DNA from: Fasciolopsis buskii
Lineage: Eukaryota > Platyhelminthes > Trematoda > Plagiorchiida > Fasciolidae
Reading direction: 5' to 3'
Length of the DNA: 64,000 bases
NCBI GenBank assembly: GCA_008360955.1
Contig: LUCM01005996.1
Location: 133,114 to 197,113 of the forward strand
Under the pieces are notes generated by a model. The model saw nothing but the letters and a program-made list of their open reading frames with translations. It searched no databases and had not been told where the DNA came from. Below, one piece after another: positions 13,987-25,338 of the stretch (position 1 is its first letter; every line of letters starts with the position of its first letter). The position numbers and the translations under genes were made by a program.

Positions 13987-14652
13987 TTAACGATGAACCG
14001 AGTAATCCTTCCGCATGCCGACTGACATCACGAACATATGGGCATTAGAGCCTGAAAGAGCATAAATGAAAACGAGAGAAAATATTAATTTAGATGAAAA
14101 TGCATTGATATTGGGGCATGCGCTTTGTTCAGTCACTGACCGAGGCATCATGCACACATTTTTAGTGAGAGGTTCAGCTGATCGACTTCGTGCTGTTCCG
14201 ATCAGTTCCTGATGACAGTTTAATACGAGACTCACATTCAGGACGACTGATTGTAAGGGGCGCATCTTAGTCTTAAGGTTTTGTTGATAGAAAAATCGCG
14301 TGATACGTTGTCTAGAAGTCACCAGCATTGGGTTAGTCGTAGGCCGATGCGTATAACTAAGGAATTGAGTGTTTAGGCTGCGTGATCGATATCGGTTAAT
14401 GAATAGTGATTTTGGTTTATCTTTTAGAGTTAGAAATAAACCTTGCCATTCCAATGCCGATTTTCTATTGTTATTGACACGCCCTTGTCGGTAGGTGGTG
14501 TAATTTGACAAAGTTTCGGTTTCTTTATCCGTTCCCAAAGTGAAGCTACAATGGAAAAATGTCTTAACCAAGGCTACGGCAGTAACCACTACTTTCGGAA
14601 GGCTGAAACGCAGAGGTCCGATTAGACGTAGCCAGCGAGTAAGGAAAAGCAC
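13987..14652 (-). CDS. 221-codon open reading frame, hypothetical
   Basis: This is the longest uninterrupted ATG frame in the window, 221 residues. It is poor in acidic residues and rich in Arg, Ser, Thr and Leu, with no signal peptide, repeat or motif that I recognise. At this base composition about one such frame per window could arise by chance, so length alone is weak evidence. No promoter, splice site or neighbour supports it. It is listed because of its length, not because a function is suspected. Confidence 0.2.
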   Translation of the reverse strand: MLFLTRWLRLIGPLRFSLPKVVVTAVALVKTFFHCSFTLGTDKETETLSNYTTYRQGRVNNNRKSALEWQGLFLTLKDKPKSLFINRYRSRSLNTQFLSYTHRPTTNPMLVTSRQRITRFFYQQNLKTKMRPLQSVVLNVSLVLNCHQELIGTARSRSAEPLTKNVCMMPRSVTEQSACPNINAFSSKLIFSLVFIYALSGSNAHMFVMSVGMRKDYSVHR

Positions 14653-16100
14653 AAAAAAACAGTCGTATGCTTCCGAAAAAAATGTCCACTGATCTCTATC
14701 CTGTTTGCAATCAATACACAGGTATGGATGAAGTACTTATCAACTTCAGATGCAGTCATACTGTCACGGAATTAGGTTGCTATCTTTGATAAACCTGTTC
14801 TTATTTGCAAAAATTAAATTGGATATGCCGTAAAATAAAAAAGCACGACAGAAAATTAATTCTATTTTAGCAGCATTGAGTTCCGGTTACAATCTAATGC
14901 AATCACACTGAATCAGAGCAACCTTATTTGTCCAGAACGATGCTTGATTTAAAGGGCTAAATCCGCAAATGCTGTTCGTCCCCGATGTGAGATGTTCTGA
15001 ACACTAGCTTTAAGATAGCGTAATTTATTTGCATACCCATTGAACCATATTTTTTGCATCAAATTCCTGCGTTCCACGTGGTATGTACTTTGCAATAGGC
15101 AATCCATCCCTTGTTGTGAGAGTCGAGAAGAATCTTACGTAATAAATATTCGTTCTGGGAAAACAAGAACACCATAAGTCGAACAAAACTATATTCTGTT
15201 CAGAACCAGTCTGACATTATATCAAGATAATTGCTTCGCTTTATTTTTTGTTTTCCCGTCCACTAAAATCCGCTAATGTCAAATAAGGAAAGACCTGACA
15301 GTTTTAGTAAGTTTCGAAAAGCGTATAAATGTGAGAGCACGAAGATAGCAAAGATTTTGGAAATTAAATAGGTTAATCGTTTCTCCGGATTTGGATCTAG
15401 TGGTGGTGATGCGGGGGGGGGGCGGAAGGAGGGAGGGGGCAGGGTGAACTATTCTGATGGAATTCGACTGGTTTCGGGATCACAGACTGATCTTATTTTA
15501 CGAACTCTCGTCCAATGTAACATTTAAACTGATAAAACTGACTTTTCTCTGTCTATTGATATCCATTTGTCCAAAATGTTTCCGGAAATGGCTTTTCCAA
15601 TAAATCAGTTGTTATGAGAATAGAAGAAAATCTTTGTACATGCGAGTATTTCTATGAAAAGGCAGATAGATCCTGTCTTAATGGTAGTAAGTTGCTAAAT
15701 GAAGAATGATCACCTATATTAATATATACTCGGACATGTGAAAACTTTCGATGTAGTCTACCTACCTATTAACAGTGCCTAGAACAGCATTTTTTATTGT
15801 ATTATTTTGCTCCATTGATCCACATTTGGATCGAATTTAGAAACCGTTTCCATATCGAGTTTTGCCCCGCAACTTCGCGCACATCACCAGGTGCTATTAG
15901 GTGAACTGTGGTGCAAACCACTTTGGCTTAACTCGGTAATTCTGTGGTTCGCATACTGTGCCTTTTTGTGGCCCGTATTATCCGCCCGTGTAAAAGGCGC
16001 ATCTCGTTAAGGAGTGAGTGCAAAGTATGATGAAATTCTCAGTTGCATTTTTTGCTTATTGTCAAACTGTGGTTACGGTAATTCGTCAAGCGACACATAC
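14653..16100. other. non-coding stretch containing a G-rich tract
   Basis: No protein-like segment was supported. The only marked local structure is the G-rich tract at 15400-15445, listed separately. Confidence 0.45.
15400..15445 (+). repeat. G-rich tract, potential G-quadruplex
   Basis: The plus strand has a run of ten G at about 15413-15422 followed within 25 bases by further G-tracts of three, five and three. At least four G-tracts with short loops satisfy the usual sequence rule for an intramolecular G-quadruplex. The flanking TGGTGGTGATG adds purine richness. Function unknown. Confidence 0.7.
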
Positions 16101-16142
16101 GCACACACACAGAAACGCACACACACACACACACACACACAT
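16101..16142. repeat. (CA)n microsatellite
   Basis: An uninterrupted CA run of about 24 bases is preceded by shorter interrupted CA runs. It explains the His/Thr-rich frame that crosses it. Confidence 0.9.
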
Positions 16143-16345
16143 GTCGAATGGTTCGAAATGGCTTGTCATAGTTAGACGCTTCGAATTGGCCTTCATCTTG
16201 CCTATCTAACTCAAATTACGAAATATGTAACTATAAACAATAAATACTACGTAAAATATTTTAATGCAATAGTTCACCTTGTGCAAGTTTTTGCATTCGA
16301 GTCCACGGACTCTAGCCGAGATCCAACACACAGTATACCACTTAC

Positions 16346-16539
16346 CCGGTAGACGTTTTGCTCACCGAACAATGCCACTAAGGTCGTGATTAGCGCAAAA
16401 TCCTCGTTCGGTTTTTCGGCTTCGCCGAACCGATTATCGGTTGTGAAAAGTGTAACATTTGATTCCACGTACCATCCAAATATGTGGACAGCATAAAGCC
16501 GATTGTGAAAGTTGGACAGTAAAACAGAAACATGGAGTA
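16346..16539 (-). CDS. internal exon, product unknown
   Basis: This is one of the best exon candidates. On the minus strand it follows a TTCCAG acceptor (AG at 16541-16540) and ends exactly at a consensus GTAAGT donor. It holds two leading bases and 64 open codons, ending in phase 0. The peptide starts hydrophobic (residues about 1-25, ending HIFGW), then has a possible N-glycosylation site (NVT) and an acidic, polar stretch before a second hydrophobic patch. The HIFGW segment recalls the fourth transmembrane region of secretin-type receptors, but the following residues do not fit that family, so no product is named. No neighbouring exon was identified with confidence. Confidence 0.5.
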
Positions 16540-17883
16540 CTGGAACATGCTAGGAAACACTTACTCTTTTTGTTGCCTTTTTGTTACTTTAATCCGGCAA
16601 ATCCTTAATGGAAGCCTGTCAAATGCTCTCGGTTCCAATATCTCACTAAAACCATTTCGAACGAGTGAAACAATTTGTGTCCGACAGCATATTGCAACCA
16701 TTCTGGTTATTCCTTAGGAAGCATCTCCGATTATTTCACTTTTCCAGCAAGTCTGTTAATGGTTGCCTGCTACGCTTCTGTACAGTATTCTCTCTGAATG
16801 TGTGCACATATTTCGTTCTCGAGTACTAGTTTTTCACAGAAATCAGTTCGCGTAGAATTAGGCTTTGGCATTGAAAACATGTCACCTGAAACCACAATCA
16901 AACCTCTTCTCCTTAACCATACGTTTTTCTCAGAGGAGGGTGCAAACCAAAATTATCGATCACAAAAGGATGAAAAAGTGTTCTCAGGGTTGTTAGCGGT
17001 ATCCAAAGTCGCCTTCCCTTCGAACAGAACAGGGAACAGAATCGTAATCGAACTCCACTTTGGAGGACATCTGTCATTAACCTAAAAGGCAGCCAGTTTG
17101 ATGCGCTTGGGAAGTCGAATTTATATTACAAGGATTTCCCGGTTTTATAACTTTCATGTCCTTGGGACGTATAAACATTCACAGCATTCTTCATGCCGCT
17201 TAGGATGCTTTCGTCACACACGAGTATCCATTAAGGATTAAACTTCTATATAGTGACGCATGAAAACAGCGACGGAGCATGGTGCATCGTCGTGATGAAA
17301 CGGTCTATTGGCCAGTTGCATCTCACACAAACGTGCGATGGCGGACTAAATATAATTCGCAACATTATTTGATGCTATCATTATGAAAAAGGAGAGGTTC
17401 ACCGGAAAACAGTTTGAGCTTAGCAGACCTTGTGTTAAAGAGAACAGACACACCATTCTGCACCTTTGCAGTCATTGATGTTTCCAGCTTCTCACAAACG
17501 TTCGATCCTCGCATCCTTAGATACCAGATTTTTGTTGCGTTGCTATTGACGTTCACGGTAGAATTGTGCCATGTCGTTAGATGAGGTTTAAATTATGTCT
17601 CCAGCAGCACGTGCACAAAATCAAACTAGTCATTAGGGATTAAGCATGGGCTTCATATATTCACATGGTTAGGTCAAGTAAAATTCGGACTTCTGGGAAA
17701 GCATACTCAAAGTAAAGTAATTTTCACTGGTCTCCTGCTAACAGCCCTTAAAAATCTTTCGGCTTGCAAATGGATGAAATAATTTTCTATCCGGTCCTCA
17801 AGCCAGGTGACGTTATTTCGGTGAACTGTCAAAGAGTTATGTGGTTTATTCATGCCTTAAGCACATCTAAATGATATCTTCTG

Positions 17884-18213
17884 TTATCTGGTTAATTGGT
17901 ACTTTGAGCGAGAAACTGAACTTTTACAACGTGAGTGGTAAAACCTTCGGCTGAAATGTTTAGGCACAAAGCATTCGCCGGTTTGTTTCTGTAATTCACT
18001 GAAAACTGGCTTAAAACACAGACAGTCTTCTGCTTTGAGGGAGGAACACTGAATGCGTGCCGTTAGTGTTACCATTTGTAAATCTCCTGGGTTAGTGCAT
18101 CGTAATTTTGCAACTGAAAATGTTTTGTTATTAGTAAAACAACGAAGGCAAAAAGTACTCGCTACAGGAAATAAAAAGTATCGAAACCATGTCTGATCTT
18201 CTACTGAATGCAT
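17884..18213 (-). CDS. cysteine-rich hypothetical protein or exon
   Basis: A 109-codon ATG frame with eight cysteines: two near residues 22-25, then one near 39, a C-x7-C-x-C cluster near 57-67, and two more near 83 and 97. Inside it, a TTTTCAG acceptor gives an alternative exon start at 18114, so 17884-18114 (76 codons plus stop) may be a terminal exon with the upstream part intronic. The final region is basic. The spacing resembles that of secreted cystine-rich proteins in a general way, but no family was recognised. If the upstream ATG is real, a hydrophobic stretch at residues 10-22 could be a weak signal sequence. Confidence 0.42.
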   Translation of the reverse strand: MHSVEDQTWFRYFLFPVASTFCLRCFTNNKTFSVAKLRCTNPGDLQMVTLTARIQCSSLKAEDCLCFKPVFSELQKQTGECFVPKHFSRRFYHSRCKSSVSRSKYQLTR

Positions 18214-18493
18214 AGCTAGTCATCAAAAGTAACTCATCGGTTTCAAATATACTAGTTTTGAATGAATCGGTTTGTTTGCACGTGTGTATTCATGCGACAT
18301 TTTATGCCATCACGCACATATCGCCCGTCAATTTTCGGGTGAACGAAAGTGGTGATGCGAAAGTATTTGGTCTTTTTGTCAAATATGACGTGAGAATAAG
18401 TTTTGGCGCCAGTCAGTGTTGGCAAGCGCTTGGTCCCAGTAGGATTAAATACAAGAAAAGAAAGTTGGCCGTTTTGCTGTTTTATGCTGTTAA

Positions 18494-18703
18494 TTAAGGG
18501 TTAAGATGCAATGAATGGAAAGCTTTGGCACATCGAATGGAAGAGAAAATAGACAGAACTTGTTCAGTGCCAGTGATCTCACTTTTTGCTTTATTTAACT
18601 GCACTAATCCAGCTTGTTGTCGAAAACAAGTTTTATCGGTGCTCATTAGATTTTCCTCTTGGTTTTGTGGATTTCTGAAGAGCTGCTTTGATTGGCCAGA
18701 CAT
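18494..18703 (-). CDS. small hypothetical protein
   Basis: A 69-residue ATG frame of polar, Gln/Asn/Ser-rich composition with no hydrophobic segment and no known motif. It lies about 280 bases upstream of the cysteine-rich frame on the same strand and could belong to the same transcript. No clear splice sites bound it. A chance frame is possible. Confidence 0.22.
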   Translation of the reverse strand: MSGQSKQLFRNPQNQEENLMSTDKTCFRQQAGLVQLNKAKSEITGTEQVLSIFSSIRCAKAFHSLHLNP

Positions 18704-18749
18704 GAGGGTTTATTATTTGAAACGTGGGAGTAATTTGTTGATTTGTTAA

Positions 18750-21700
18750 ACTCTCAACATTTACTAGCCATCTAGTAAATGTTAAAATCTATTGTTGAAT
18801 GGGCTAACGTATCGCGTGACTAACCTTATGTTATATACTGAAATCCGTGGGGAGACTAACGTTCGATTTACACACCCATTAGTGTCGTCTCAAATGTCCA
18901 ATTTTTAAATTATTTACTTACTAAAATCAGAAAAACAAGTGCTTCCGATCCAGTTAGCCATCCTTCGTGTAAGTCACTGAGCTGCAGTTGCGGAAAATAT
19001 TCTACCATTCTTGAGGTTTTAAAGATTTGTGCAACTTCTGCGCTTTTAGATCAATATAATATGAAGTTTTATTGTTCCATCGAAAACGGTGTTGAATATT
19101 CTAATGCTAATACTGGGAACATTTCCAGTTCGGGGCACTTTGTTTACAGCGAACCCGTGTGATCCAGGCTGGTCATGCATGTTGGTCTTGGAAGATAACA
19201 CCTTTTAAAGGACAAAAACTAATTTAAACTTTAGATGGTTTAGGTTTCAGCATGATTTTAGGGACCTAATCATGCGGCACCAATGCGATTTTACAATTAC
19301 GAGACCGGGGAAGCACACTGAACCGAGCGAATTCACTGCTGTTAGAAATTCACAGCCAGTCAGGATGGTCTGTTATTAGGTTAGTTATCAAAGACACACC
19401 TATTAATTCGGAGTTCAAGCAATAGTTGGGGAAAAATTGATTGCACGCCGACAGTGCTTATTGGAAAAGGATGAAATAATTATGCAGTGGTTCACTACTT
19501 GGAAAGCTATCTAATACCAGCCTAGTTTTGCCCATTCAGATGCCACTGATGATATGTGACATTTACAAGCGAAGGCCCATTCCCTTTATCATAAAATTAA
19601 TTTTAAATGTATGAATTTCCGAATAATCCCGCAGAGCATATTGAGAAATAACACAATGTGACAAACACACACACACGCACACAACAGTGGACTTATTTTG
19701 ATTACTAGTACTGTAACCTATCATCCCTTTCTTATTTGCAGTAAATCATATATAATTTTATGTAGTGGCATGATTACGAATAACTGAAAGCGAGCTTTTT
19801 CGTCACACTGTTAATGAGTTTCGCTTCAAAACTCCCAAATAGGATAACCATTCACTCAAGTGGACTGTAACTTGGCGATCGGCAACGACTTACTTAGTTC
19901 TAAATTCGATTGTTCAGTCGAAACCATCACCCAAATTCGATAGCAGTAAAGCATGTCTGATACTTATCTACCATTAAAACACTGACGGACAGTGAATTAT
20001 TTGCTCCCGTGAAACAGAGTGAATTGAATGCTATTTTCGACGTTGTTGGTCACTAATAATTTATGAAACATCCGCGTTGATACAACCTATTTCGTTCAAA
20101 GCACCAGCTGCATTGTTTTATCGCCCTTTTCTCTGTCCACTGTTTGTAACACACATCGTCAAATGTGACTTTCTCAACCGGTCGAAAAATGTATCTGTGG
20201 TAGGAGCAAACCATGCTTGCCATGACAGCGAGAATTGCGTTATAGTGTGTTGTTGACAATAATCAATGAGTTAATTGTGTTTAACAATCTGCGGTGGCTG
20301 TTTCGTGCCTGGTTGAGGGCTAGTGTGTTTTGTTGTCAATTTTTCCAAAGTCATAAAATTTTGCGACTGGTCCAACTCAAACCGAATATTTGGAAGCGAG
20401 AGCAACTTCTTTAGTAGGTTGGTGAGGAGTCGTAGAAATGAGAAACAAATTTTGAGAGTTACCAGCGAATAACAGTAATTTTAACTGCCACGAACGGTAG
20501 ACATTCAGTCCGCATTCGCGGAATTGCGAGGCCGAGCAAATGAAATTCTTTATCCTGTGAATGACAACGACACAGTTGGGCCGAGTACCATTGGCTTAAT
20601 ATTTTACATTACTGACTGATAGGCCTGATACTCAGATTCATGGCCCATAAGTTTCGTCTGTGTTTGATGAAATCTAAAGGGCTCTAAAATAAATTGGGAA
20701 CAAGCGGAAGTTATCCAAAAAGTAGCTTCACATGGAGCCCTGATTATAATATCAAGTGACTTTTTCAAACACTGTTCGGTCTAGTTTCAAAATCATGCAT
20801 CATGACAGAATGCTCATTCACTGTCCTACGTCCGGACCTATCCTTGTGGTGGACATCGTCGTTTAGAGTCAGCATAGTGAAGTACTGCGGAACTGTTCGA
20901 TAGCTTATTCAGAGTTGTAGAGCAGAACCACAACAGCCTGTGTGATAACGGCCTCTTACCGGTATGCACAGAGTGGCCGGTTCGATTTCGGGTCGTGAAG
21001 TAGATCACTGGATGAAAATGCTTCATTATTCATACAAATTACTTGCCGCACATACTCGTAGAAGTAGTAGTGGTAGAGCTGAATGGCAGTCAGACGCAAA
21101 ATGAACTGCAAATTGCGCATTGGGATTTGAGGCATTCTCTCGACAAACGTTTTAAGCAAATTGCTTATTCTAATTCGCCGGCTTATCGAGTGGGAAAGCT
21201 GCATCCGTAGTTTCCAGTGGACTCGTAGTGAGTTACGGTTAACGCTCAGTAGGCCAAACATAATATTTCCAAATGATTGGGTCAGCGTTGCTATAATCCC
21301 AGGTTGGAATATGATAATTCCCTGCAGGTAGTACTTAGTGAGTTACACCAAAGATGCTCACGGTTCCTAGTATTCATTATTATGAAATTCACATCTTGTG
21401 GCACCGGGCTCAGGTTCTCTAGGTAATAGCCATCATTCCATTCGGCAGCTATTGAATAAGCCCAAGCTTTCCCAATACGAGTTAGGTATTTGTTGCATAA
21501 TGAACGAACGGAGGCAATACGCAGTTAGTAATCGTTATTTATCATTGTTGACTTCATCAAAACATACCGGGAATTCCAACCACTGTTAATGGATTGGCCG
21601 GATAACAGTAATCAAGCAGTTATTTATAACAAAGTGTTCAAGGTTGCTTCTGAATGTACGATCCGATGACCCGTATACCACTGGATTTTCTTCGTGGTGT

Positions 21701-22945
21701 TTTGTTTATTTTCTACACCCTGTCGAGGACTGGCCCACACAAGCTTCAAAACTCTCTGGGATATAACAAGAGTTGAAAGATTCGCTATTCAGAGCTAAAT
21801 TAAGGGGCGGGCGGGCTGTGCATGACTCAAAGCCGAAATATTTTTTCTAGGATGGTCTTCGCTTGCTTAGCACTACTGAGGAAAACTCCGCTACCAGAAC
21901 AGTAGAATTTCTGTTTTTGGCCAGCATTTATTTCTGAGAACGTATTTCTAACATCAAACCATAGGTTGTTTCATTCTATCCACTAAAAGTAAATAATGGA
22001 ACCCATGTGTTCAAATGAGTCGCTGATAACAATAAAAATGTGTGCATGGCAATTCTTATTTGTATCGACTTACCGACTAATTTACCATCTCAATTACCAG
22101 GTATTTATGACTCGCATTTTTCAAAACGGCTTATTTAATCGATTTTTATACAGCTTGTCGTTCATATTCTCCAACGAAAATGATTTTGCTTTCCTCTTCT
22201 GAGACAATTATCACATGGATTACTGGGATACCGTAGAAAAATTTGCCACTATTCTCTAATCCTCTCGTCAACTCAATTCACCCATTTCTTTCGTCAAATT
22301 TTAATCACTGAAGAAACATCAGATCTTGGCTATTTGCATTAATAATCCTTGTTTTATTTTGTGTGAAATGCAAATCCCAAGAACGAATCTATTTTCCTGT
22401 TAACTTCTACTGGGACCAAATTCATGTGACCTTGTTTGGTCAGAGGGCTAAAAATGTTTACGGCTAGTTTGGAGATGAAACTTTGTAGCCGGTTGTACAG
22501 GAAAAAGAAAACCTAAGAATACCTAGGATTGCCAAATGTACATATATACTTGCTTCTCTAGGTACAAATGCAGGAATAGAATATTTACAACAGATGGGCT
22601 GCAACTACTTCATGTGCCCATTCTGCTTCAGAACGAGACAGAGTACGGTAGTTCATAGTCTTGCTTTTCATGTCATGAGGAATGCAAGCCGTTGGTTATA
22701 TTTCGTAAGGACTCTGAACCACCGAAAAATGAGATGCAGATTAGTGTAAATTGGTGTCTGAGTTCCGCATACTTTTTTGGCACTTCTAACTTTTTATTTG
22801 ACCGGCAGATTATGAGTTATTCTTCATTCTGCTCATGGAATGCCCTGAAAACATACCGAGATATTCTGTTGCGGAAACTACAAGTTGAAATGCATTTGAA
22901 AATTTCCTTTCTTTGATGGAAGAATTTGTTATTTTTTCCTTGTAG
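18750..22945. other. gene-poor stretch with a CA microsatellite
   Basis: No recognisable domain was found. A short CA repeat is at 19661-19685. Frames at 20053-20259, 20956-21261 and 21996-22202 show no motif and no well-formed splice sites. A 38-base open segment at 18931-18968 between a CTAAAATCAG acceptor-like site and GTAAGT is too short to call. Confidence 0.4.
19661..19685. repeat. (CA)n microsatellite
   Basis: Short interrupted CA run with one CG step. Confidence 0.85.
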
Positions 22946-23098
22946 GTGTGTACAAATGAAGAGCAAAAAAATCGCGACTTGCGCCCACGATGGCGCCGGG
23001 GACCAGCCGATTCAGCTTATACACGTCATCGACGCGATCAGGACACCGACGGGGGAACGCGTCGACGATTTACCCGGGAGGAACGTCGCTCTCGACGT
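22946..23098 (+). CDS. GC-rich internal exon candidate, product unknown
   Basis: The segment follows a strong TTTTTTCCTTGTAG acceptor and reaches GTGTGAGA, where two overlapping donors (after 23096 or 23098) are possible. It is clearly more GC-rich than its AT-rich surroundings, as expected of an exon. Two plus-strand frames are open. One gives a balanced peptide with a hydrophobic QLIHVIDAI segment and a TPTGERVDDLPG stretch and stops just past the donor. The other gives a very Arg-rich peptide. I favour the first because its composition is ordinary, but cannot exclude the second. A later open segment at 23408-23473 after TTTCACAG could be a terminal exon. Confidence 0.45.
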
Positions 23099-23473
23099 GT
23101 GAGACGCTTGATTCGGAAACTAAGTCTCTCTGCTAATGGGTATCACTGTGAATGGAGTCGATACGAGTACATGGTTAGCGATCATTGCGTATGCGGTACA
23201 GGATAAACAGAGCTATTTTGGCCGGGTATACAAGAGTGAGGGGCAGAACTGCCGGGACCACCGGAACACATCATGCATTTGTATGACAGTTTTCAACCTA
23301 TGGCTCTTGGCCCCATGGATATAAAAAGCAAACAGCCTCACCTGTTTCTTTTTATGGCCAGTCCTTATGCTATCGTTATTCGATTAATCGTTTTTCTCAT
23401 TTCACAGTGCGCACAGTCAGCATTATTAAACTACGAGTTTCGCACATACATTATTTCACGTTTGAATTTCTAA

Positions 23474-24727
23474 ATTACTAAAACATTTATATTGGAACCT
23501 TTGAACATCTGTTATTGAACTGCAGTACGAAGATCCAACATTTTTGTTCCACTGCTTCTGATCTAATACTTTTGTCGAAATGTCGTTCTATTTGTAGACC
23601 TTATTTATTCTAATTTCCGAAAGCTTACTGCGAGTGTTTATGCTCTTTCACTTGTGCAAACGAGTTTTAAGCTTTCGATCTTCAGAAAATAAAACTACCA
23701 CTCAGATAGTATTGATTATTTTGCTTCTTGGCCATCTAGTTAAATACAATTTCGTCTGCTTGTTGAAAAGACGAAGAAAGACACGTCACATAAAGCACCT
23801 CTACCCTAGTGGTTTCGATCGTGACGACCAACGAGTTTCGGAACTCCAAAGCAAAGTCCTTTTCGAAAAGACATTTAGCGAAAAGTAATTCAGATAGCGA
23901 GGTTTAAGAAATTGAAGCAACCCTTTTGATTCCAGTCATTTTAATTGTGAACTACAATTGTGATGAAAAACATCAAAGATGATTGGATTAGTTGTGCTAG
24001 AAATGTTGCCCAAAATTGATTTACTGGGGCAAATTCCTATTGAAAATTTTTTCACATGAAATGTCCTTTGTGGCAACAGAAGTCGAAAAAGGGAAGAATC
24101 CGAGTGTATTGATACAATTTTTACATCGACGAGATGACAAACTGGTGTCATAGGCATCGCACACAGCAAAATGCGGCCTGCCTTTTTAATCAATCAGAAA
24201 GTAAAAGTTATAACTAAACATTTTACCGCAATGTTCAACAAATGCCTCTTTCTTCTTTAACCAAGTAACTTTTTACACTTATACGTCAAGGGAAAGATTA
24301 GTGATACTGGAAGCCACCGGGGCGCTGTTTCTCGTACACTCGGATTCAGCCTGACAATATTTCAAATTCGTGTTTGTATAGAATAACGTAAAAGGCTTGC
24401 TCATCAACACATCAAATTTCACAAGTCCCACTTGCTTGGTATCACAGGTAGTTCCGAAAAAACGGATGGACTAAGTAACACTTTAGACGCTGTAGATCAA
24501 AAAGACCAACAAGGATTTCCGTGAATCGGTTTTCAGAAAGCTTCCGGAATGCTGGTTATTCTGCGCTGTTTAGAAATGGCGCTTGCGTCAGATTGTATAG
24601 TTTAAATAATTTGCGGCCCCATGGCTTGAATATTGATCTCCCGCCGAAATGAATACACATTCTCAAAATAACAAGATCACAATTGGTGTGCGGACCGTTG
24701 GACATACTGTTTAGTTGTTCGTTATCG
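23474..24727. other. no feature seen
   Basis: AT-rich sequence. The short frames at 23634-23888 and 23936-24193 have no recognised motif and no supporting splice sites. Confidence 0.35.
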
Positions 24728-25227
24728 TCAGACATTACAATTACGACCTCCGTCAAGAACCCTGATAATTACAGAATAGTAGAATTTCAATGAACTTAAG
24801 TGTTTGCTTGGTGTTTTAAAGGAAACTGGTGACGGAGTAATAAACGGATTTCCGAAGTGTCTGTAAATTAAATCACCAAGATTGGTAAACATTCTTGCAG
24901 GACGCCTCTGACAAGCTATATTCTTTCGGAGTACGACAAAAATAAGTGAATTGCTGCTTAAGTAGACTGACAAAAATAGAGAGGCGAATTCCAGGAGTCC
25001 AGAAGATGCTGTACTTCTTTGATTAAAGACTCGGAAAAATAAAAAGCAAGATGCGAGGTAACTGAGTTTGCGCACATGAACACAAAACGTTCGATAAGGC
25101 TGACAGGCACAAAGTAGAATTTGGGAGGTAAAATGTAAAATAGTCGTTCTTTGTGCGGGAACCGAATAAATCTGCGGACCCTTTTGATACCGAGGTACTT
25201 TATAGAATCACGGTGATGAAAAAGCAC
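24728..25227 (-). mobile_element. CR1-like LINE reverse-transcriptase C-terminal relic
   Basis: Two overlapping minus-strand frames (25227-24958 and 25075-24728), offset by one base, read as successive parts of the region after the reverse-transcriptase palm in LINEs. The first has the SIKYLGI motif that precedes the thumb, then a basic stretch and a SLIERFVF segment. The second has a late ARMFTNLGDLIYRHF-type segment and a SPVSF..PSKH tail like the last part of many CR1-like ORF2 proteins. No catalytic YADD block is preserved upstream. The frameshift means it is dead. I assign it to LINEs with moderate confidence and to CR1-like with less. Confidence 0.5.
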
Positions 25228-25314
25228 ACCAATAAATGAACTAGATTTCTAGAGTAACGAAAGTGAGAGTATGTGGTGCTGCTCATAAGCCAGAATAAAA
25301 TTTCACCACATGCC

Positions 25315-25338
25315 GGGGGTAGTGAAGACCCTACCCCC
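25315..25338. repeat. short perfect hairpin
   Basis: The arms GGGGGTAG (25315-25322) and CTACCCCC (25331-25338) are exact complements around an eight-base loop. It could form a stable stem in DNA or RNA from either strand. No gene end is nearby to make it a terminator. Confidence 0.6.

Noticed and set aside
13987..14652. Longest frame as a confident gene
   Set aside because: Length is near what chance gives at this base composition, the residue mix is unlike typical soluble or membrane protein, and there is no motif or splice support. Kept only as a low-confidence hypothetical.
16018..16209. 63-codon plus-strand frame
   Set aside because: Its centre is the (CA)n microsatellite read as His-Thr repeats. 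No other coding support.
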